A stretch of DNA of 64,000 bases from Ephydatia muelleri. Its lineage: Eukaryota; Porifera; Demospongiae; Spongillida; Spongillidae. The notes below the pieces were generated by a model. It ran no database searches, was not told the DNA's origin, and saw only the letters and a list, made by a program, of their open reading frames with translations. The position numbers and the translations under genes are program-made. Location: the NCBI GenBank assembly GCA_013339895.1, contig JABACO010000002.1, positions 16,390,242-16,454,241 on the forward strand, given 5' to 3'. Positions 22,609 through 34,814 of the stretch are shown one piece after another. The first letter of the stretch is position 1, and each line of letters starts with the position of its first letter.

Positions 22609-23515
22609 TTGCACCTTTACAACAGTCTAGTGAACCCCCAGGATTCCATCACCCATGAGTCTGTAGGCGATTCTCCTCTTTCACAGAAGGTTCTGTCTTC
22701 TAAGATAGAAGACCAGCAGTTCAATAATCTTTTTCATAATGCATCTGTGACTGATAGGGCTCGTCTTTTGTCCATTCTTCCCCTCATGCCTCTGCCTGGC
22801 TGTCAGTCACTCCCTCCCCACGGCTCAACCTCCACTTGGAGCCTGCTGAGTTTCAAGTAGCACTTAAGTGGTGGTTGGGTATTCCAGTGGTCCAAGGCCA
22901 AAGCTGCCCTCACTGTCCTTCCTGTGTGTTGGATGACTTTGGCCATCACTCCCTCACTTGCAAACATGGAGGGGATGTGGTTTCGCGACACAATAAGCTC
23001 AGGGATGTGGTTTATGACTTCTGCCAACGCGCTTGCTTGGGTCCACGTCTGGAAATGGGTTGTGGGGCAGGATCCGATTCTCAATCCCGCCCTGCAGATG
23101 TTCTAGTTCCTAACTGGGACCTTGGCAAACCGGCTGCCTTTGACTTGTCCGTCACGTCTACGCTACAATCAAGTGCTCTGCTAGAAGCGAGCGTGACGGC
23201 TGGTTCGGCAGCCCAGTTAGCTGAGAACAGAAAACATAACAACAGCGACAAAAAGTGTGACGAATTGGGGTGGGCCTGCATCCCTCTTGTGGTTGAGACC
23301 TACGGGTGTTGGGGAGCTGAAGCAGTGGCAGCATTATCAAAGCTTGCAGGTCGTCTCTCCGTCAGGAATAATGAACAAAAGTCCAAGACCATTTTTAGCC
23401 TGTACAGCCGCCTAGGGTTGACATTAGTAAGGGCGAACTGTAGAGCTATCCTATCTAGGTTAACTTGACTGTTATAGGACTTATTTTAGTGTATATAATA
23501 ATAATAATAATGTGC
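22609..23515 (+). pseudogene. 3' end of a retroelement ORF with a nuclease-like C-terminus
   Basis: Two frames join at a one-base shift near 22780: first SKIEDQQFNNLF...VTDRARLLSI, then HASAWLSVTPSP and LEPAEFQVALKWWLGI. The C-terminal part (to 23465) has a CPHCPSC...HHSLTCKHGGD zinc-binding pattern, RHNKLRDVV and RPADVLVPNW...AAFDLSV. This resembles the zinc-finger plus PD-(D/E)XK-like endonuclease end of some non-LTR retroelement proteins. The stop is followed by a short tail and (AAT)n at about 23500-23513, a usual 3' end for such elements. The 5' part (reverse transcriptase) is missing, so it is 5'-truncated. It inserted next to the unit A/B boundary. Family assignment is an inference. 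Confidence 0.6.
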
Positions 23516-23519
23516 ATTC

Positions 23520-24230
23520 TTTTGTGTATTCCCTGTAATGTTATTCTCAATTGCTAACTATAAACACAAATTATAATAATTATAATTTTGTCACATTAAG
23601 AATTTTAAAGTGTACACAAACTCCAGTAGTCTAAGAGATGCCTTAAATTGTGCACACATAACAAATTGCAACTGAATATTTATTACAAGCAGACAAGTCA
23701 AATTTAGTGTGAAACTGATTGCTGTAACCACATGCTGAGGATTACATTTCCATTTGCCAACCATCAGCTACACCAATCTTTCTATTCTGCTCTACAGAAT
23801 AGAAAGATTGTTGGCCACAGCTATTGCAATGGATCTTCCTTACATTGTCTGCAGGGGGTCACATAATGCAGCACATTGCATCATTAATGCTACCAAATAC
23901 TGGAATTTTGATACAGTGTATATGTAAGAAGGCAACTTATGGTTGCAATTTAGGGTGGTGAAGTGAAGGGCATAATTATGGGGAATGTGTGTTGGCTAAT
24001 ACAAATGGACACATGCCTGAGTCAACTATTAAAATGTCCCACCACAATTGCATATAGGGACCATATTGGCGATGTGCTTGTACACATTGTCCATCCTCTT
24101 CAATGCCTCTTGTTGACAGCATCTTATCTATATCCACTATGTTCCTCGATTAGTGTCAATGATAGCCAGATCAAAGGATGGGAAATCACACAGGTGCTGA
24201 GAAATGGAGTCAGCAGGTTCCAAAACATGC
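23520..24230. other. Unique non-coding sequence between receptor units
   Basis: Contains a perfect hairpin at 23774-23810. No gene recognised. Confidence 0.4.
23774..23810. repeat. Perfect 16-bp hairpin
   Basis: CAATCTTTCTATTCTG, 5-nt loop, and exact reverse complement. Purine/pyrimidine-biased arms; no T run follows, so it is not called a terminator. Confidence 0.85.
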
Positions 24231-24536
24231 ATGTTATGCACGACTGTTAGAAAATGCATCACTCTGGGATGCTATATATGGTTCATCTTACGTTTACAAC
24301 TACATTGAGAGCAGCTGTAGTTCACGTATAGCAATGTCTATTATCCTGATTCATGTGCCCAAAGATACAGAGCATGTGCATGTGAGTATATACATGTACA
24401 TGCATAAACACACACAACCACACCACACAACCACACACACACACACATACACACATGTACATGCATGAATAGCAAACATTGTCCACTTTTGTCAAACTTT
24501 AATGTAACTCCATACATAGTTCACACTAACACAGTG

Positions 24537-24770
24537 GTTGGTGTGTGTGTACGTGTCTGTGTGCGTCTGTGTGTGTTTCTGTGTCTGTGTCTGTGTCTGT
24601 GTGTATCTGTGTGTGTGTCTGTGTGTATCTGTGTGTCTGTGTGTGTGTCTGTGTGTGTGTCTGTGTGGTGTCTGTGTGTGTGTTTGTGTGTGTCTGTATG
24701 TGTGTCTGTATGTGTGTGTGTTTTTGTGTGTCTCTGTATGTGTGTCTGTATGTGTGTGTGTGTGTGTGTG
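24537..24770. repeat. Imperfect (GT)n tract 3' of receptor B
   Basis: GT with CTGTG interruptions, in the same relative place as the tracts beside A and C. Confidence 0.9.
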
Positions 24771-24883
24771 TAAGATGGATCAAATAGGGGGTGAGGATAC
24801 ATGAATAAGTGAGGGGTGATGTACATAAAAATGCATGCATGAGCATTCAGTACGTTATTGGGACAGTCCATTATGTGCGCAGG

Positions 24884-25891
24884 TTAGAATGTTGTTAAGG
24901 TGGCATTTGCAGAGTTGGTTATGGTAACTGCTTTCCTTTTCTTACAACAGCTGAACGCCATTTGCCGAATGCCAGAGTGGAGGATGAGGATAGAGAGCGC
25001 TGTGAGAGGGTAGCTGACGTCACTAATTAATTGACCTATCACCACCAGTTGATTGAGCGTCTCCTGCGACTGCTCTGATTTATGTAGCTCCTTTCCCAGG
25101 ATGTAAACCACAAGACCGGGTACTCTCAGAGCTACGTAGCATGTGATATTGAAGGTATTCAGCACCACCACAGACCTGACCATCGATTTGCCTGTGGCAC
25201 TAACCATGCTATTCTTTGTTTTTAAGCACGTGAGTACCGAACATGTCACTGTGACTATTAGGGGAATGATGAAGGTAGCTACTGTGAGGATTATGGCAGT
25301 GATTGTGGCAATTCCTCCTTCCTGCGTGCAGATGGGTCCCCAAATCTCCCTATATGTACCAGTAAATCTCAAGCTGTTAATAGCAATGGAATAGACGACA
25401 ATAAATATGAAAGCAGTGCAAACCATTTTTAAGGTGATCTTGAATCTGAAGTGGAGCATTGAAAACTGCACTGCAGATATCAGCGTTAAGGTAAGTATAA
25501 CGATTGAGTGTATCCCGGATGCAAGAAATCCACGGATAGCGCTTATTCGATATGGACTGGAGCAGTTTCCATATACTTGTATATTTGCAATGATGCTTAT
25601 GTCAGTCAAAATGCCGTGAGTGAGGGGACCTGTGACGCACAGGAATGCCACTACTGCGTACAGGAAAATACCGGGTTTAACCCCTGATTCCTTCATAATA
25701 CGGTAGATGTAGTAGAGAACCACAGGCACGATCACCAGTAAGGGAATCACCACGATTACAAGGTGGATGATCCCCATAGCGACGTACACTTGAGTAGAGT
25801 GGTCATCTGCGGAAGAATTTAGTAGACGACCAACCGTTTGGTTTTCAAACTCCATCATAAGCTGCATGTATAGAAGTGTACCTGTATACAT
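24884..25891 (-). CDS. 7TM receptor copy B (rhodopsin-like family, intact)
   Basis: Single-exon frame of 335 residues from the ATG at 25891; a start eight codons later (MQLMMEF) is shared by all three copies. It has seven hydrophobic segments: TM1 about residues 36-65, TM2 73-97, TM3 115-145, TM4 153-172, TM5 198-228, TM6 243-270 and TM7 284-306. N-glycosylation sites NQT and NSS lie before TM1. YGNCSSPY before TM3 and GPICTQEG before TM5 supply the expected disulphide. SYPLTALSILIL stands in for NPxxY, and no DRY is present after TM3 (QFSMLHFR). The tail has a CCKKRK palmitoylation/basic motif. Family: class A-like G-protein-coupled receptor of a lineage-specific type; the ligand is unknown. 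TATACATGCAG before MQLM could be a splice acceptor, so an upstream exon is possible. Paralogues are A (broken) and C. Confidence 0.82.
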   Translation of the reverse strand: MYTGTLLYMQLMMEFENQTVGRLLNSSADDHSTQVYVAMGIIHLVIVVIPLLVIVPVVLYYIYRIMKESGVKPGIFLYAVVAFLCVTGPLTHGILTDISIIANIQVYGNCSSPYRISAIRGFLASGIHSIVILTLTLISAVQFSMLHFRFKITLKMVCTAFIFIVVYSIAINSLRFTGTYREIWGPICTQEGGIATITAIILTVATFIIPLIVTVTCSVLTCLKTKNSMVSATGKSMVRSVVVLNTFNITCYVALRVPGLVVYILGKELHKSEQSQETLNQLVVIGQLISDVSYPLTALSILILHSGIRQMAFSCCKKRKAVTITNSANATLTTF

Positions 25892-26040
25892 TTAGTAGGC
25901 AATTACATCAATGACTAAGGCTTTTGAGATGAAGTGCCAAACGTTGAATAACTTTAACAGGCAGTCGCTTGCCCAGGTCTCGTCACATGTGTTCGGTTAG
26001 TGTGGTTAAGCGGCGGAACAACTCAGTGGGTACCCGTGTA

Positions 26041-26192
<152 letters not shown>

Positions 26193-26225
26193 GGGGGGGA
26201 TGCATCCACGGCAATCATTATTTAA

Positions 26226-26808
26226 CTCTTTGGACGCCATGCTACTCCGCATGCCTGCATTAAGCACACAACCGTTATAAATTCTACATGACAGTGTAGG
26301 TAAGAAATGTGTGGATCACAACTTCATGATGCATGCATGCATGCAAAATGTTGCCTGCACTTGTGACCTTATAAGTACATGACATGTTTGGTTACTTTAC
26401 AACTGTAGTAATTATGTTTCTTCTGAAGAACATTGTTCAGATGACTTCACTAATGCTATTTACTCCCAGAACATGCAGGAATGTGTATCCCACATTTATT
26501 TAGTGTAGTACAACATGTTTAAAATCCCAGTTCACTCCATCTCCATCTGCAGTTCATAATAAGTATGGTTTGTTACAACCGTATGTGCGAGGTAATGATG
26601 GACATACTAGATGTGCGTACATCCAAGTGCCCCTCCTGGGTTTGACTTCAGCATCTACATGGCTGGTTTACATGCATGTCACTGAATTGCATGATTGTAA
26701 ATGTACAATATTGCAATTCTTTGTAATAAACACAACTCTGACATGCATCACATACACTGTATATGATTCGTGAAAATGTAAGTATATATGCACTTGGCGT
26801 GCACAGTG
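26226..26808. mobile_element. MITE with TTAA target duplication (piggyBac-like)
   Basis: TTAA at 26222-26225 and 26809-26812. The left end CTCTTTGGACGCCATG and right end (minus strand) CACTGTGCACGCCAAGTG are imperfect inverted repeats. No long ORF. Related to 31217-31783. Unit A lacks it (TTTAC at about 17240). Confidence 0.7.
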
Positions 26809-27067
26809 TTAAAAAACGCACATTTTGATAATCGCTCCTGTGTTACATTTGCACAATTGCACCAATGATACGCTTGGGGCAACTTCATAATGAGAATATA
26901 ACATGAGAGAGAAAAATTATAAACCATTCTTCGTACAGCAGCAGTTACGGCAACACGCAGAGCAAGTGTAGTCACTTCTGTGTACATGTACAGTGCCGCC
27001 CACAAGTAAGTTGAAAAAACACGCGTGTAACTCGCGTCGCGAGTTACGAGTGGTCCCTCGCGAGGAC

Positions 27068-27265
27068 CTATACGTACGCACGCAAAGCACACGCACACGC
27101 ACGCACGCAGAGCACACGTGAGTACGTACCCACACGCACGCACGCAGAGCACACGCGAGTACCCACACGCACGCACGCAGAGCACACGCGAGTACCCACA
27201 CGCACGCTCTCAAAGCACGCACGCACGCAAAGCACACGCGAGAACTCACACGCTCTGCACTCGCA
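27068..27265. repeat. ACGCACGC / GCAGAGCACACGCGAGTA minisatellite
   Basis: Four to five units of about 36-40 bp with ACGCACGCACGCAGAGCACACG cores, near the left end of the 2.6 kb element. Frames rich in Cys-Val-Arg-Ala here are artefacts. Confidence 0.8.
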
Positions 27266-27455
27266 AATTACACACATGCATGTGATACGCGTACGCGAGT
27301 ACCTAAAGATGATGCTGTTTGTTTTCTTTTATAAATAACCAACCTGCGTGGTACAACACAATAGCCACCAAAGCTATAGGTACAACCTAGCCGCTGAGGC
27401 TACCAGCTAGCACAACACCCATGCAGCACAGGCACTTTTCTACATCATAAAAACG

Positions 27456-28448
27456 CACACATTTGATGTCCAGTCTTAGCTTACAGTCAGCATGACATCA
27501 GTACAACCCAAAAGCCGTCATGGACATGGAGACTGTTGGTAGGAACTACATCACATTCTACCTGTGTTCATGAGCTGCCCCTAGGGAGGTGTTTATAAGG
27601 TCTTTGGGTTCCCAGTCCTTAGATAATGGAAAGGTTCTAAGTACCTAGACGAAGCTGTCATGGCAACAAGACTGGTGCCAATACACAAAGCTTCTGAATC
27701 AGGGACATTGGGAGAGTGGTCCTGAGTGTTTTCCTGACATTGCTATCCATACAATAACAAAACACTTGGCATGCCCTATGTTCATGCACACGTTTGATGC
27801 CCTGTCTTGGCTTACAGTCAGCATAACATCAGTGCAACCCAAAACCCATCCTGGACATGGAGATTGTTGGTTGGAACTAGATCACATTCTACCTGTGTTC
27901 ATGAGCTGCCCCTAGGGAGGTGTTTATAAGGTCTTTGGGTCCCCAGTCCTTAGATAATGGAAAGGTTCTAAGTACCTAGACGAAGCTGTCATGGCAACAA
28001 GACTGGTGCCAATACACAAAGCTTCTGAATCAGGGACATTGGGAGAGTGGTCCTGAGTGTTTTCCTGACATTGCTATCCATACAATAACAAAACACTTGG
28101 CATGCCCTATGTTCATGCACACGTTTGATGCCCTGTCTTGGCTTACAGTCAGCATGACATCAGTGCAACCCAAAACCCATCCTGGACATGGAGATTGTTG
28201 GTTGGAACTAGGTCACATTCTACCAGTGTTCATGAGCTGTCCCAAATTTGATACAGGGAAGGTCTTTGGGTCCCCAGTCCTTACATAATGGAAAGGTTTT
28301 AAGTTTCCTAGACAAAGCCGTCATAGTAACAAGACTGGTGCCATACACAAAGCCAGGGACATTGGGAGAGTGGTCCTGAGTGTTTTCCTGACATTGCTAT
28401 CAATACAATAACAATACCATTGGTATGCCCTATTTTCATGCACACGTT
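27456..28448. repeat. About 332-bp tandem repeat, three copies
   Basis: Starts of the units at about 27457, 27790 and 28122 with TTGATGYCC...CTTACAGTCAGCAT; a fourth begins at 28444. Units 1 and 2 are almost identical over most of their length; unit 3 has small deletions. Confidence 0.85.
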
Positions 28449-28882
28449 TAATGCCCTTTCTTAGCTATAGATATTAGAGTAGAAGGATAGGAAACAAATT
28501 ACGTGAGCAATACTCTACCATAGATTTATAGGCGCGCAGTTGTTAATTGAGTGTTATATGTTACTCCCCCAAAACGACGACAAGAGTTTTAAGAGAAAGA
28601 GAACATTTGTGTGTGGATTCCGATACAGCTGCGAACGCTGATCACGGCGATTAAGTTTTAAAAGTGGCGCATGCCTATAACGGTAGATACGCGCGTTTGT
28701 AGTAAGTACATGTATAAGTGAACTGAGGCGCACTGAATACAAACGGATGCGTCTAAATTGTATTGGCATGATATTTCGTATAGCTCTCGTGAACTACACA
28801 GCATGGTATATATTTTCCCTATACAAGATAGATGTTGTACGTGTGAGGGCCAAATAACTAGTTCCTGATATGGGGTCAAACT

Positions 28883-29260
28883 GTGGCTTGTAACGTGCGT
28901 ATTTTGATACTGTTCTGGGCCATATTGAGTATATTTGTTGGGGCATGTATTCTATACAGCAACGCATTTTGGTTTTGTAATAATACGGGGAGAAAAAAGG
29001 CGCCGTTTCATGTCTCTATAGAACTGATGATCGGACTGGGCACTGCAAGTTTAGGCTGGACTGTTAAACAAAGAAGAAGGCTACTAGTGCACATAACGTT
29101 AGATAAAGTCAGTGTGTTTCCAGTCTCTATTCCACCTGAAGACCTACCGTCAAAGAAGACTCTTGCCATGATGATGGCCTGGGTACGAAAACTATGTGGA
29201 CTGCAGGTGTTACATCGTGTTAATTGGCTGTGTTTCCCATCCTTCTACTCTAATATCTAA
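28883..29260 (+). CDS. Unrecognised frame with one membrane segment inside the 2.6 kb element
   Basis: Open for about 125 codons but it begins with GTG, not ATG. Near the N-terminus is a strongly hydrophobic stretch (ILILFWAILSIFVGACIL), then a basic loop (KQRRRLLVHI) and a soluble part. CTGCAG/GTGTTA at about 29206 could be a splice donor, so it may be a captured host exon. No family recognised; it may be chance. Confidence 0.25.
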   Translation: MACNVRILILFWAILSIFVGACILYSNAFWFCNNTGRKKAPFHVSIELMIGLGTASLGWTVKQRRRLLVHITLDKVSVFPVSIPPEDLPSKKTLAMMMAWVRKLCGLQVLHRVNWLCFPSFYSNI

Positions 29261-29398
29261 GACTTAGCTTACAGTCAAAACAGTCAAGTGCGTGCAAAAT
29301 ACAAAATAACTCGATTCTCAGTGGTGACGTGGGCACGCGTGTCACGTGTGTCAAGCTGCGTCTGGATGGTAATTGTAAATAGACACTTGACGCTATAG

Positions 29399-29580
29399 TT
29401 AACGTTCACTCGCAAGTTACTCGCGAGTACTGTCTCGTTCACTAGCAAATTACTCGCGAGTACTGTCTCGTTCACTCGCAAGTTACTCGCGAGAACCGAC
29501 TTGTTCACTCGCAAGTTACTCGCGAGTACTGAGTAACGCTCGCGAGTTGCGTGTGCCCGCACGCAACTCGACGAGTGTAA
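29399..29580. repeat. ACTCGCGAGT palindromic repeats
   Basis: Four units of TTCACTCGCAAGTTACTCGC type, each holding the palindrome ACTCGCGAGT or its variant. Near the right end of the element, balancing the GC-rich repeats at the left. Confidence 0.85.
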
Positions 29581-29633
29581 CAAGCACTCGACGCGCGAGT
29601 TTTTTTTTCAACTTACTCGAGGGCGGTACTGTA

Positions 29634-30300
<667 letters not shown>

Positions 30301-30344
30301 GAAAAGGGCAATTTTTCATGATATGATGATATTTCATATCCTTC

Positions 30345-30510
30345 ACTAACATCATTATTTACAGAACCATCACCACCTTCACCAACATCACTATTTACAG
30401 AAACATCACCACCATCACCACCATCACTATTTACAGAACCATCACCACCTTCACCAACATCACTATTTACAGAACCATCACCACCTTCACCAACATCACT
30501 ATTACAGAAC
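30345..30510. repeat. Minisatellite, unit B copy
   Basis: About four units, same type as 21060-21345. Confidence 0.85.
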
Positions 30511-31216
30511 CATCATCTCCTTCCAAACCATCAACTTCTTTAGGACCATCATCATTAACAGAACGGTTATCTTCTACAAACTCTCCTCACATTTATCCAA
30601 ATTGTTATCTGGCACGGTTGAAAAGTATAGTTTAAAATGAACATCAACACTCTTAATTATCTTTTTAGAGTTTTCAATCAGTGCCAGGGAGTGCAGACCA
30701 TTTCCAATACATTTTGTCCTTCATTCTTGAAATCCATCTTGCCACCTATTCCCTTATTTCTTGTAAACTCCTTGTTAATGACTTGCTCCTACTTGATAAG
30801 CTTTTGGGTTTGAATGTCTCTGATCATAGTTTTCTTTCTGTTTGGTTTGTGCCTCGATCCTCAATATTTCTTTACAATACTCAGCATTTGCAAAGCTCTA
30901 AAATTTGCTCAAAATCTGAATCAAAACAGTGATCATTATTAAGACCTTTTGGCTGTAGTTTTATACCAATAGGAACAGTTGCTATCCTCCCACACATAGA
31001 AAGAAAATGCTCATACATGATACGAAGTATTGTGTGCAAATATACATGTATCCAAAACTGTATTCCAATCTTTTTTCTATACTGTGCCATATTTGATGAT
31101 CATTGTTTGTAGAGTTTGATTCAATGCGCAACTAAGCCATGGGGATTATAGTAAGAAAGAACATGAAATGGTCATTCAGATTTGTACAAATGCATATATC
31201 AATAATATATATTTAA

Positions 31217-31783
31217 CTCTTTGAACGCCAAGTGCATATATACATACATGCGAGAATTATCTGCCTCACCATTCATGCAGTGTTGTGTGTTATGTTGTGC
31301 TGATCATAATCACCTTGAATACCATACATGGAAGTACAATACTGACATGCATGTAACCCCATAGTCATACAAATATGTTGTCTTGGTGTAAGCACATTTA
31401 GTGTGTCCATTATAACCCAATGCATCTTTTGTTGCAATAACCCATAATATGAACTGGCAAAGGTTGGTGGGGGGGGAAGGGGGGGGGGGGGGGGGGGAAC
31501 AAGTATGATATACTACACTGATCTGGGCTATGCTTTCTTGTTCTTGGAGTATTGTAGTGATGCATTAGTGAAGTCAAGTGAGGTCATCTGAATAATGGGG
31601 TTCTTTAGCCAGTGTGAGAAGAAACATACATGTACTTATAAGGTTACAAGTGCAGCAAGCATTTGCATGCATCATAAAGTTGTGACTGATCAACACATTT
31701 TTGCACGCAATATCTAAATCATGCATGAATGGAGTAATGGTTGTGTGTGCATGCATGCATATACGCACATGGCATTCAAAGAG
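31217..31783. mobile_element. MITE with TTAA target duplication (piggyBac-like)
   Basis: TTAA at 31213-31216 and 31784-31787. The ends CTCTTTGAACGCCAAGTGC and CTCTTTGAATGCCATGTGC (minus strand) are inverted repeats. Unit A has the empty site at about 22034 (ATATATTTAATACTG). A long G run lies inside at 31468-31498. Confidence 0.85.
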
Positions 31784-32043
31784 TTAAAATTATGATTTTA
31801 AAACATTTAGGATGAAGGTTTTGTATGTTGACATAAATATTTATTTATTTTTATTTTTTATGTTTAAATCCCAAATAGAAATCATAATGTAACAATGAAG
31901 ACATAAATATAACATCTAGTACCGAAAGCTCGGCACATAAAATCAGTGGCCCGCACAAACATGCACAACAGCTGTTAAATGCATATGGGTAAACCATCAT
32001 TATTAGACAGTGCATGTTATAATGTTTTGCCGCATGTGTAACA

Positions 32044-32340
32044 GTGCATAAGGTTGTGTGTGTATGTGTATGCATGTGGTGTTTGTGTATGTGTTCATGT
32101 ACGTATGTGCATATGTGTGCATGTGTAGTATGTGGTGTGTGTGTGTGTATATGTATATGTGCATGTGTGGTGTGTGCGTATGTGTGTGTGCATGTGTGTG
32201 TATGTGTGTATGTGCATGTGTCTGTGCATGTGTGTGTGGTGTTGTGTGTATGTGTGTCTGTGCATGTTTATGTGTATGTGTGGTGTTTGTGTGTGTGTGT
32301 TGTATATGTGTGATTGTGTGTGTGATTGTGTGAGTGATTG

Positions 32341-32410
<70 letters not shown>
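32044..32410. repeat. Imperfect then pure (GT)n tract
   Basis: Counterpart of 22284-22430, expanded. Confidence 0.9.
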
Positions 32411-32411
<1 letters not shown>

Positions 32412-32585
32412 TTGGTAAAAGTTTATTAGCACAATCTGTAAAACTTGCATAAGGGTGTTTGAACCAGCATCAGTGCAAGTTCATGTACCTATGTGAGCTG
32501 AACATCATGTGGGCAAAAAGAAACTGAATTCACTGAGAGTTATGCCAAATAGAAAAGCATTATTACGTGCTTCTCCGAGCACTCA

Positions 32586-32700
32586 CATCAACACCTGTTC
32601 TTGGTACCTAATTTTCATGCAAAGTTTGTGCTAGACACAGATGCAAGTGCCCACAGGGTTGGAGCTGTTTTGTCTCAAGTAGTCAGTGAGAGAGAGAGCA
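32586..32700 (+). pseudogene. Ty3/gypsy-like RNase H fragment
   Basis: FVLDTDASAHRVGAVLSQV, the start of the RNase H domain that follows reverse transcriptase in Ty3/gypsy polyproteins, with the catalytic D of TDAS. Only about 35 residues survive. It may belong to the same family as the fragment at 19794. Confidence 0.75.
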
Positions 32701-33110
32701 TGTCAAGCAGAATGCATGGTGCTCTGTATATACATATACATTTCCAAATGTACAAATGTACATATAAAGATAGTTTGGGTATGCCTGTATACACCCAGCC
32801 AACTCCAAACACTTTGGGTGAATGATTGTATGCTTTCTGGTCTCAGCCTCCTCTGCTGCAGCCCTTCAGACAGGCTTGCTGCTGTTAGGATTGAATGAAT
32901 TAAGGGAGAGGTCACCGTGATGTCAAAGGCAGCATGTCTCCCATGGAGGACAAGTACTGTGCATCCACTGGCCAGGTATGGCTTAGGTCAGGTGTAAGAC
33001 CGCTACCCTCACTCCAAGGTGGGCATGATGGCAGAACTCAACAAACATGTTACAACAGATGATTGTTGACACAGGACAAGGGGGGGGGAGGGGGGGGGGG
33101 GGGGAGATTA
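32700..33110. other. Probable decayed retroelement remainder
   Basis: No motif read with confidence. Ends in a G run at 33081-33104. Confidence 0.3.
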
Positions 33111-33111
33111 A

Positions 33112-34090
33112 CTAACCACCAGTACTTTGTACTCAAGGTCACAATGATTTTTTTTCACACTGCCAATCAAACATTAGACAGTCTGCATAATGGCCACAGT
33201 GCTGTATGTACCACATATGATATGTGTACATGTCACCAGCTCAGCAAAAGGTCACGGCATGCAGTCACTTTTAGAAAAGCCTATAAGTATGAGATCTGCA
33301 TATCTCTAACACACACACATGCACATGGCTCTATGTATGTATACTGTACATGTAGCTGCATGCCTACAACTTTGTCCCCCCCCCCCTCCCTCACACACTC
33401 TAATAGTATGCCCCAACGTACATATGCCAGTGTGCCCCGATGTATGCCTATTGCTATGTACGTTCGGTTAGTGTGGTTGCGAGACGGCAACGCAGTGACG
33501 TCTCGCTGTCCTGGGACTGCCGCGGCCTTATCTCTGCACGTTGCCGTGTACCACTCTATCAGGGATGGCTAATTATGTATTACTTTACAATACCATTCAA
33601 CGTCAGGGCCTGAAAATGCACATATAGATTTCCAACCACGCTTACCTCTACACGATGTGTAAGATGCGAGCAGAGTAGGGTTAATTAATAGTTGTAAATA
33701 ATTGATCAATTCCTCAGTGACACTATAGTGCATGCTAGACTGACACCATCTGACTACATTCTACATATTTTCACTTCTAATTGTCCCGCCTCTTACTTAT
33801 ATCCCTGTCCCAACAGTAGCATTGTCAGGCTCTTCAATACCTCCTCATTGTAGCCTGGATAGCCTGTTGTCCTTCTGTTCTGTTCACATGTTCCTGACCA
33901 TCATCAATGAGACGCTGACGAACTGATTTCCGATCAAATTCAAGCTTTTCTACGTCCTTGCAACACTCTGTGTCCATCCCGTATGTTCGTGACATCACTT
34001 GTCCTGCCATTCTTGCAGTCCTGTATGTGCATGGTGCATATTTGGACAGTCAAAAGTGGTGCATGCATCGTGCGACACATGACTGGTCAG
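33112..34090. repeat. Duplicated segment (matches 62100-62690 and 51890-52790)
   Basis: 33112-33640 is nearly identical to 62105-62690 (CTTTGTACTCAAGG onward). 33460-34090 matches 51915-52790 in pieces (GACTGACACCATCTGACTAC and following). The shared core includes GACTGCCGCGGCCTTATCTC. It may be the most complete 5' region of the receptor family. Confidence 0.7.
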
Positions 34091-34135
34091 ACAACGGAAT
34101 AAACAAGTAACTAAAAAAATCGTCATGAGAAAGTT

Positions 34136-34338
34136 TGTGGTATATAGGATTTGAAGGCAACAGTGGTGTAAAAAGCAAGGAAACAAGGGTCTAACAATAA
34201 GGGAAAATGTAATAGTCCTATATTTAGCACACTAATAACATAATATCCTAAATATAGGACTATTACATTTTCCCTAATTAATAGACCCTTGTTTCCTTGC
34301 TTGTTAACCACTGTAGCCTTCAAATCCTATATGCCACC
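34136..34338. mobile_element. Foldback MITE
   Basis: About 90-bp arms around a short AT-rich loop, with GTGGTATATAGGATTTGAAG at the outer end and GTCCTATATTTAG near the loop. Same family as 56520-56813. Confidence 0.8.
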
Positions 34339-34366
34339 TTAGAGAATGTTATAAGTTACTTGTTTC

Positions 34367-34800
34367 ATGGATTTTTGTTCATACCAAAGTCACGCAAAGA
34401 ACATACACTACCATTCAAGTTGTGCAAAAGTCTCGTTCCCAGACCTTAAACAAGCATACAATGTCTCGTTCCCAGACCTTCAACAAGCATACATTGCTGT
34501 TTACAGCCTCAGTATAATAGGCAACACTGTCCCTTCCTCTGTTACCTTGGCCACATCCTCTTCGTCCTCGTCCTCTGATAAATTTGCAATCTCTCCTCCT
34601 ACCTGGATCGTCCTAATAGAAGGACGCTATAGCTGGAGCTCTGAAATAGAAAAGTAGGTATTTGATCACCTGCAATATCCAGTATGATACCTTACCCTGG
34701 CTACAATGTCACTATCTGCTATCTTAACTGATTAATAGCATTCACGTCACGTAGAATTTCACCTGCTACCTTTCTATGCATGCTCAGTGCCTTTTTATAG
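34367..34800. other. Possible small acidic exon on the minus strand
   Basis: A minus-strand frame reads QVGGEIANLSEDEDEEDVAK at about 34540-34600. A two-fold 30-bp direct repeat (GTCTCGTTCCCAGACCTT) lies at about 34430-34490. No function can be assigned. Confidence 0.2.
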
Positions 34801-34814
34801 CAACACAGCCGCAA

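Larger units (their letters stand above)
26991..29631. mobile_element. 2.6 kb TA-flanked Tc1/mariner-like non-autonomous element
   Basis: TA at 26989-26990 and 29632-29633. Left end CAGTGCCGCCCACAAGTAAG; right end, minus strand, CAGTACCGCCCTCGAGTAAG, both followed by TTGAAAAAA. Unit A (about 17410) lacks the insert and gives an approximate empty site. The interior holds GC-rich short repeats at both ends and about 332-bp tandem repeats in the middle, but no recognisable transposase. Known: Tc1/mariner elements insert at TA. The class is inferred from TA and end sequence only. Confidence 0.75.

Noticed and set aside
26748..27277. Cys/Arg/Ala-rich frames
   Set aside because: They come from ACGCACGC repeats in the 2.6 kb element, not from a gene.
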